36,677 nt of DNA, from the NCBI GenBank assembly GCA_003019535.1, contig NEXG01000010.1, forward strand, positions 26,487-63,163, read 5' to 3'. The position numbers were made by a program, and so were the translations under genes. This document shows positions 32,568 through 36,677 of this stretch, in pieces. Origin of the DNA: Candidatus Marsarchaeota G2 archaeon ECH_B_1 (lineage in GTDB: Archaea > Thermoproteota > Thermoprotei_A > Marsarchaeales > Marsarchaeaceae). The first letter of the stretch is position 1, and each line of letters begins with the position of its first letter. The notes under the pieces are model-generated. The model saw only the letters and a program-made list of their open reading frames with translations, did not search any database and was not told where the DNA came from.

Positions 32568-33407
32568 TCACCCCTTCGAGCCGCTGAGGGCTATACCCTT
32601 CACGAAATATTTTTCGAACACAACGTAGATCACGATTGTGGGTATCATGGTGAGAACCTCCGCCGCGGTCATTTGATTCCAGTATATTTGTGAACCGTTT
32701 GCGCCCTTGAAAAAGTTTATTGCGAGGGGAAGGGTGAACATTTTGACTGAGTGGAGGACGAGCAGCGGCCAGAGGAAGCTATTCCAAGCACCAATGAATG
32801 TGTAGATAGCGCTCGCAGCGTAGGCGGGCTTGGCTAGTGGCGCCGCGACTCTAAAGAATATCTGGTGGGGTCTCAACCCATCGATCTTGGCCGCATCCTC
32901 CACTTCCTGAGGGATCGTGGTAAAGTATTGGCGCATCAGGAACACGTTAACAGCGGAAGCGGTTGAGGGGACAATCACCGCTTGATATGTGTTAACCCAG
33001 CCCAGATCCACCATGAGGATGTACTCAGCGATTATCACAACTGGGAAGGGTATCATGAGTGTTGCTAGCACGGTATAGAAAAGTATATCCCTACCCCTAA
33101 ACCTCAACCTGGCGAACGCATAGCCCGAAAGAGAGCCTATGAATACGCTCGCGGCGGTCACACTTAGAGCTATTAGCGTACTGTTCAGGTACCAGTGGGG
33201 GAAAGCGCTGAAGTGCCACACATACACGTAGTTACCAACTGTCTGCAGCGTCGGGAGGAGGTTTGGTGGGAAGTTTGCGAATATGGTGAATCTGAAGGAT
33301 TTGATCACCATCCAGTAGAATGGGATAATATAGATGAGTGCAAGAATGAGTTGAACCGAAACCGTCAGCGCTAAGAGTGCGACTCTTCTGGGTGATATCC
33401 TACTCAT
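32568..33407 (-). CDS. Sugar ABC transporter permease, MalG-like
   Basis: 279 residues with six hydrophobic helices. The N-terminus VALLALTVSVQLILALIYII and PFYWMVIKSF are the MalG-type first helix; the EAA loop EVEDAAKIDGLRPHQIFFRVAAPLAKP contacts the MalK-type ATPase. ATG 33407 shares ATGA with the stop of the MalF-like gene; a GTG six bases earlier (33413) is possible. The TGA stop is in the same reading frame as the downstream ATPase, with no frame change between them. Confidence 0.93.
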   Translation of the reverse strand: MSRISPRRVALLALTVSVQLILALIYIIPFYWMVIKSFRFTIFANFPPNLLPTLQTVGNYVYVWHFSAFPHWYLNSTLIALSVTAASVFIGSLSGYAFARLRFRGRDILFYTVLATLMIPFPVVIIAEYILMVDLGWVNTYQAVIVPSTASAVNVFLMRQYFTTIPQEVEDAAKIDGLRPHQIFFRVAAPLAKPAYAASAIYTFIGAWNSFLWPLLVLHSVKMFTLPLAINFFKGANGSQIYWNQMTAAEVLTMIPTIVIYVVFEKYFVKGIALSGSKG

Positions 33408-34309
33408 GCCCACCTCACCTCACTTATCAGCCTACGCTGGGCTAGTGTTAGTATCAGTATGATTACGAATAGTATGAATGAAGCGGCCGCGGCTGCGCCG
33501 AAGTTATCGAATACGAAAGCTTGGTTATAAATATAGATGAGGGGTACATACGTAGAGTTACCCGGACCCCCATCGGTCATTATGAATACTTGGTCAAAGA
33601 GCTGCATTGAGCCTATGATTCCGAGGACGACAACGAAGAACACGGTGAACTTCAGCATGGGGAAATAAAAGTACCTGAACCTTTGAAACGCATTCCTCAC
33701 ACCGTCCAGCGCGGCTGATTCTAGGATGGATGAAGGTATGGATTGTAGACCTGCTAGATACATAATCATGAAGTAGGGTGCTGTTGTAAAGATGTTGAGC
33801 CCCATTATGGCTGGGAACGCCCAGGTTGTGCTCTCCAACCAGTTCTCGGGGTGAACACCCAAATGCACTAGGAAGGCGTTGAGGAGGCCCTGAGCTGAGA
33901 ACACCCATATGAATAATACGGATATCACCGCCGAGCTTGTGACTGCTGGTATGAATACTATTGCACGTGTGAACCTGGACACGGGTGTCTTCTCATTGAA
34001 GAGGACCGCGAAGAAGAAGGCAAGGAATGTTTGAATCGTCACCACGACCCCAGTATACTCTAGGGCGTGCAGCATCGAGAACCAGTAGAGTCGACTTGAG
34101 GCCACATATTTATAGTTGGATAGGCCTACGGGGTACACCGTGTGGAAGAATGGGTCATAGTGCATCAGGCTTATCCACAGCGAGTAAACAGCCGCAAAGA
34201 GCACGAATACGCCGAGGATTAAAAAGGTTGGGAGCACGAAGAGGTAGCCCGTGAGTTGCTCCAACCCCGAGACTCTCTCGTGCCCCCTCAGACGCCTCAC
34301 TCCGCCCAC
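33404..34309 (-). CDS. Sugar ABC transporter permease, MalF-like
   Basis: 301 residues, six helices, first helix YLFVLPTFLILGVFVLFAAVY. The EAA loop is SSILESAALDGVRNAFQRFRYFYFPMLKF, and IMTDGGPGNSTYVPLIYIYNQAF is a typical MalF/UgpA segment. It starts with GTG at 34309, immediately after the TAG of the binding-protein gene, and overlaps the next permease gene by four bases, so expression is tightly coupled. Confidence 0.93.
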   Translation of the reverse strand: MGGVRRLRGHERVSGLEQLTGYLFVLPTFLILGVFVLFAAVYSLWISLMHYDPFFHTVYPVGLSNYKYVASSRLYWFSMLHALEYTGVVVTIQTFLAFFFAVLFNEKTPVSRFTRAIVFIPAVTSSAVISVLFIWVFSAQGLLNAFLVHLGVHPENWLESTTWAFPAIMGLNIFTTAPYFMIMYLAGLQSIPSSILESAALDGVRNAFQRFRYFYFPMLKFTVFFVVVLGIIGSMQLFDQVFIMTDGGPGNSTYVPLIYIYNQAFVFDNFGAAAAASFILFVIILILTLAQRRLISEVRWA

Positions 34310-35635
34310 CTAGGAGCCCTTAAGCGACTCGTTGGTCTCCATGATTATCTGCTGATAGGCCTGCTGCAGTGTTATCGTCCCAGCGAACAGGTTGGCAACG
34401 GTGTCGTGCACCTGTGTGTGCATGGCGTCCCAGTTTATCGTGTTGTACGCCCACCCATAAGCGAAGGGGTACTGCTCAGCCATGTACGCCTGGATTGGTT
34501 GGTCGTGGATATATGTGGAGTTATCGAGTATCGAAAGCCTCGTGGGCAGCGCCAAACCCTTCTCCACCCACTGGAACTGACCCTGCTCTCCCGTGAAGAA
34601 CTCCACGAACTTAACAGCCGCCTGCGTCTGCGCAGCGCTCAGGTGTGAGTTCACAGCCAGACCCACCGTGAAGAGCATTGTACCCCTCTGCACATCGCTC
34701 GGCATCCACTGCACACCCCACTCACCCATCGGAACCTTCGAGCTGTTGCTCTCAAGCACAGGTATGGTCCAACCCCCACTCACAACCATGGCCACCTTCC
34801 CGAGGGCGAAGTCGCCGCCATTCCAACCCGCAGCCAGATTAGTGTTCAGCGTAGCGTATCCATCCTGGTAGAGCCCGTACCAGAATGCTAGCCCTTCGTA
34901 GATTGGTGTTGTGTTAGAAGGCGTGCCCGTCCCCTGAGCGTTCACCCAGTCGCCGCCAGCCTCATGTACGAATGCGAGTATCCTAGCCCACTGGGGTCCG
35001 AGGACCATGGGGTAGTAGCCTGCTGGCAGCTTGGCTTTAAGCGTCTTAAGATAGTAGAGGAATGTACTCCAATTCCAGTTCTGCGGAGGCGGCGGTAGAC
35101 CCGCCATGGCTAGCAGCTGCTTGTTGTAGAACACCGCGAGCACGTTCCAATCCTTCGGCACAGCGTAAAGCTGCCCATGATAGTAGAAAGTGTTGATTAT
35201 GCTTGGTATAAAGTCTGAGAGGTTAAACGATGGGTCGGCTTTGAGGTAGGGCGTCAAGTTGAGAAGGTAGCCGCCCGCAGCGAACCTGGGTAGCTCGGTG
35301 TTCTCCATGTAGAACACGGATGGACCAGTACCAGTGGTGAGCTCGGTTGAGAGCGTCGAATAGTAGTTGGTTGTGATGGGTGTAAAGTTCACCGTGATAC
35401 CCGGGTTGAGCGAGTTGAACTCGTCAACCATCTGCACGTCGAACTGGTACTCCTCACCGCTCGAAACCCAGCCAGCGAACGTGATCTTCACGGGACCACT
35501 CACCGAGGATGTATGCGGCCTAGTCACTTCGTACACCACTCCCACAACGGCCAGAACAACGATCACAGCGACCACTACAGCCAGCACCCTAGAAAAGGCG
35601 GACTTTCCAGCCCCGAATCCGCGATTGGTGTGCAT
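34310..35635 (-). CDS. Extracellular solute-binding protein, family 1 (sugar ABC transporter)
   Basis: 441 residues from ATG 35635. A single N-terminal helix (RVLAVVVAVIVVLAVVGVVYEV) anchors the protein in the membrane, then comes the family-1 fold: VKITFAGWVSSGEEYQFD, VDEFNSLNPGITVNF, LYAVPKDWNVLAVFYNKQLL, GKVAMVVSGGWTIP, AVKFVEFFTGEQGQFQWVEKG. Aromatic-rich segments fit a sugar ligand. An earlier ATG (35800) is in frame, but it would add 55 residues encoded by the AT-rich promoter, and the TATA box lies inside that stretch, so 35635 is right. First gene of the seven-gene sugar operon. There is no Ser/Thr stalk or C-terminal helix, unlike the binding protein at 14.2 kb. Confidence 0.92.
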   Translation of the reverse strand: MHTNRGFGAGKSAFSRVLAVVVAVIVVLAVVGVVYEVTRPHTSSVSGPVKITFAGWVSSGEEYQFDVQMVDEFNSLNPGITVNFTPITTNYYSTLSTELTTGTGPSVFYMENTELPRFAAGGYLLNLTPYLKADPSFNLSDFIPSIINTFYYHGQLYAVPKDWNVLAVFYNKQLLAMAGLPPPPQNWNWSTFLYYLKTLKAKLPAGYYPMVLGPQWARILAFVHEAGGDWVNAQGTGTPSNTTPIYEGLAFWYGLYQDGYATLNTNLAAGWNGGDFALGKVAMVVSGGWTIPVLESNSSKVPMGEWGVQWMPSDVQRGTMLFTVGLAVNSHLSAAQTQAAVKFVEFFTGEQGQFQWVEKGLALPTRLSILDNSTYIHDQPIQAYMAEQYPFAYGWAYNTINWDAMHTQVHDTVANLFAGTITLQQAYQQIIMETNESLKGS

Positions 35636-35647
35636 TTTAATAATATA

Positions 35648-35672
35648 GAAATATAGTAAATTTAAATATTTC
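35648..35672 (-). promoter_or_regulatory. TATA box within a near-palindrome, sugar operon promoter and candidate TrmB site
   Basis: GAAATAT (35648-35654) and ATATTTC (35666-35672) are exact inverted copies flanking TAAATTTA. The AT-rich centre (35658-35667) is about 25-30 nt ahead of the ATG at 35635, the TATA position for a leaderless message. A dimeric regulator bound here would block transcription-factor binding. Confidence 0.5.
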
Positions 35673-35800
35673 GAACCATAACTTTGAATCATGTAGAGAA
35701 ATGCTTTATAAACAACTCTAAGTATTTGAAAATATACACACAACAAGTTTGCACTGGGAACAATGGTACAGGCAAGCACAAATGATTCGCTAGTCTCCAA

Positions 35801-36282
35801 AATATATCGAAGCCTTGCCTAAATGTGATTCAAGCCAATGGTACTCTAAACAAATAATTAGGGTGAACCTTGAGAGACTTACAATTTGTAAAACCAAGTG
35901 AACCTTAATGTCATAAAAAGAGCAGGCTAGGCTTATGTGGGGTGCATAAAAATCTTCAATTTATAAGATTCCCAAAGCTTCGCCTTTCAGGGTAAATCAA
36001 AATTCACGCTTAGCCCCATAGAATCCTAAATACAAGTTTTAATCTACTGCTCTAAGATCCCTAATACCGAAAACGTAGTGGTTTAGAGCATTAAAAGACT
36101 TTGCGAGTGGCTACACGGCTACCTGTGGGGCGCGGGGGCATATACCCGTGTAGATCTCAACCTCGCGCCGTTGTCAGCAATTTCAGGCTATAAGGATTTA
36201 TATCGGTTTATGAAATATATCTGTGGATGTGTGAGCGGGTGTACGCCCTCAAGAGGCCGCGAACACAGGGAGGCCGCCGAGC
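35801..36282. other. Intergenic region upstream of the sugar operon
   Basis: About 480 nt without a supported gene, A+T-rich to about 36100. At 36127-36169 GGCGCG pairs with CGCGCC around an inner CGGG/CCCG hairpin, possibly the left end of the TnpB-like element that follows. A TATA-like ATTTATATCGG is at about 36197. Confidence 0.4.
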
Positions 36283-36677
36283 GTGCTAAAGAGCTATTCA
36301 CTCAAACATGAATGTGGAGAGGAGCTCTTAACACTCTGGGTTGACTCCGCCATAAAGACCGCCTACTCCATACTCAACTCCTGGAGGAAAAACTACTTGA
36401 AGGGTGACCGGGAGCGGAGGAGGCCCACCGCGAGAAGACTCTTCGCCAGAGCCAAGCAGACGCTCGTGAAACTTGAGGGTGAAAAGCTGAGATTAACCGT
36501 TAAGCCGGGTGAGTACGTGTACCTCGACCTCTCAAAGAGGTAGTTTCCTCTGCCTGGGGAGGTGTCCTCGGCGGGTCTGGGTGAACCCATAATCACACCC
36601 GAAAAGGTGCACCTACCAGTACACTGCGGGGATGTCGATCAAGGCGGCAAACCCGGTGTGGCCTGGGACTTCAACCT
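36283..36677 (+). pseudogene. TnpB-like gene, interrupted by in-frame TAG, continues past window
   Basis: GTG 36283 opens VLKSYSLKHECGEELL, then SAIKTAYSILNSWRKNYLKG and KPGEYVYLDLSKR, ending at TAG 36541-36543. The same frame continues after the stop with FPLPGEV, LGEPIITPEKVHLPVHCGD and GVAWDFN at the window edge. Both parts resemble crenarchaeal IS605 OrfB-type proteins, where a Trp would suit the TAG position and the final block corresponds to the RuvC-I region. A single TGG-to-TAG change would explain the break. It is unlike the 25-kb tnpB, so it is a different subgroup. The right part is outside the window, so I cannot tell whether more lesions follow. Confidence 0.55.

Noticed and set aside
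36229-36279. Short frame starting MCERVYALKRPRTQGG as the true TnpB start
   Set aside because: It stops within about 20 codons and is out of frame with the recognisable protein.
36283-36543. 86-residue protein as an intact small gene
   Set aside because: Family-like sequence continues in frame beyond the TAG, so it reads as the front part of a broken TnpB-like gene.
1-36677. CRISPR array or cas genes
   Set aside because: No series of regularly spaced direct repeats was seen and no Cas protein was recognised.

Overview
The window looks like a chromosomal segment of a thermophilic, probably heterotrophic archaeon of the Thermoproteota (crenarchaeal) type. Evidence for this: TATA-box promoters sit about 25-30 nt ahead of start codons with almost no leader; GTG and TTG starts are common; there is a geranylgeranyl-reductase-family enzyme of archaeal lipid synthesis, a TrmB-type sugar regulator and a tricorn-factor-like M1 aminopeptidase; and the transposon remnants are IS200/IS605 TnpB-type. 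I cannot name the genus from sequence alone.

Layout. 1-526: 3' end of a methylmalonate-semialdehyde dehydrogenase. 0.6-3.2 kb: a ferritin-like/VIT1 fusion, a Rieske ferredoxin and a MarR regulator coupled to a YbaK/ProX-type deacylase. 3.2-4.1 kb: a gene-free stretch holding a decayed tnpB tail and hairpin-rich sequence. 4.1-10.6 kb: aquaporin, metallo-beta-lactamase-fold hydrolase and three peptidases (M1 with HEAT repeats, M24, M20). 10.7-11.3 kb: an AT-rich vapBC pair with an inverted repeat upstream. 11.3-11.9 kb: a possible small RNA. 11.9-13.3 kb: geranylgeranyl reductase. 13.3-14.2 kb: a second decayed transposon region. 14.2-19.8 kb: a five-gene Dpp/Opp-type ABC importer operon. 19.8-21.9 kb (minus): a periplasmic-binding-type protein with no signal peptide, and hemE. 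22.0-23.6 kb: citramalate synthase. 23.9-25.2 kb: an AAA/DUF4143 ATPase. 25.1-26.5 kb: a tnpB pseudogene with two frameshifts. 26.6-35.6 kb (minus): a sugar operon in the order binding protein, two permeases, MalK-type ATPase, TrmB regulator and two six-hairpin glycosidase-like proteins. 36.3 kb to the end: a TnpB-like gene broken by an in-frame TAG.

How the genes fit together. The minus-strand sugar operon is a self-contained unit: import of a probable oligosaccharide, regulation by a TrmB protein, and cytoplasmic hydrolysis. The plus-strand Dpp-type importer plus three cytoplasmic peptidases would suit growth on peptides, although family-5 importers in archaea can also carry sugars.

The most unusual observation is in the sugar operon. 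Two genes (MalK-type ATPase and the first glycosidase) have conserved N-terminal sequence upstream of the first ATG/GTG/TTG. In both, the only plausible start is a near-cognate codon (ATC and ACG) six bases after a Shine-Dalgarno-like sequence. Next in interest are a candidate approx. 90-nt RNA with its own TATA box and T-tract, and a two-copy hairpin element preceded by TTTATCTTAA. No CRISPR array, rRNA or tRNA was found.
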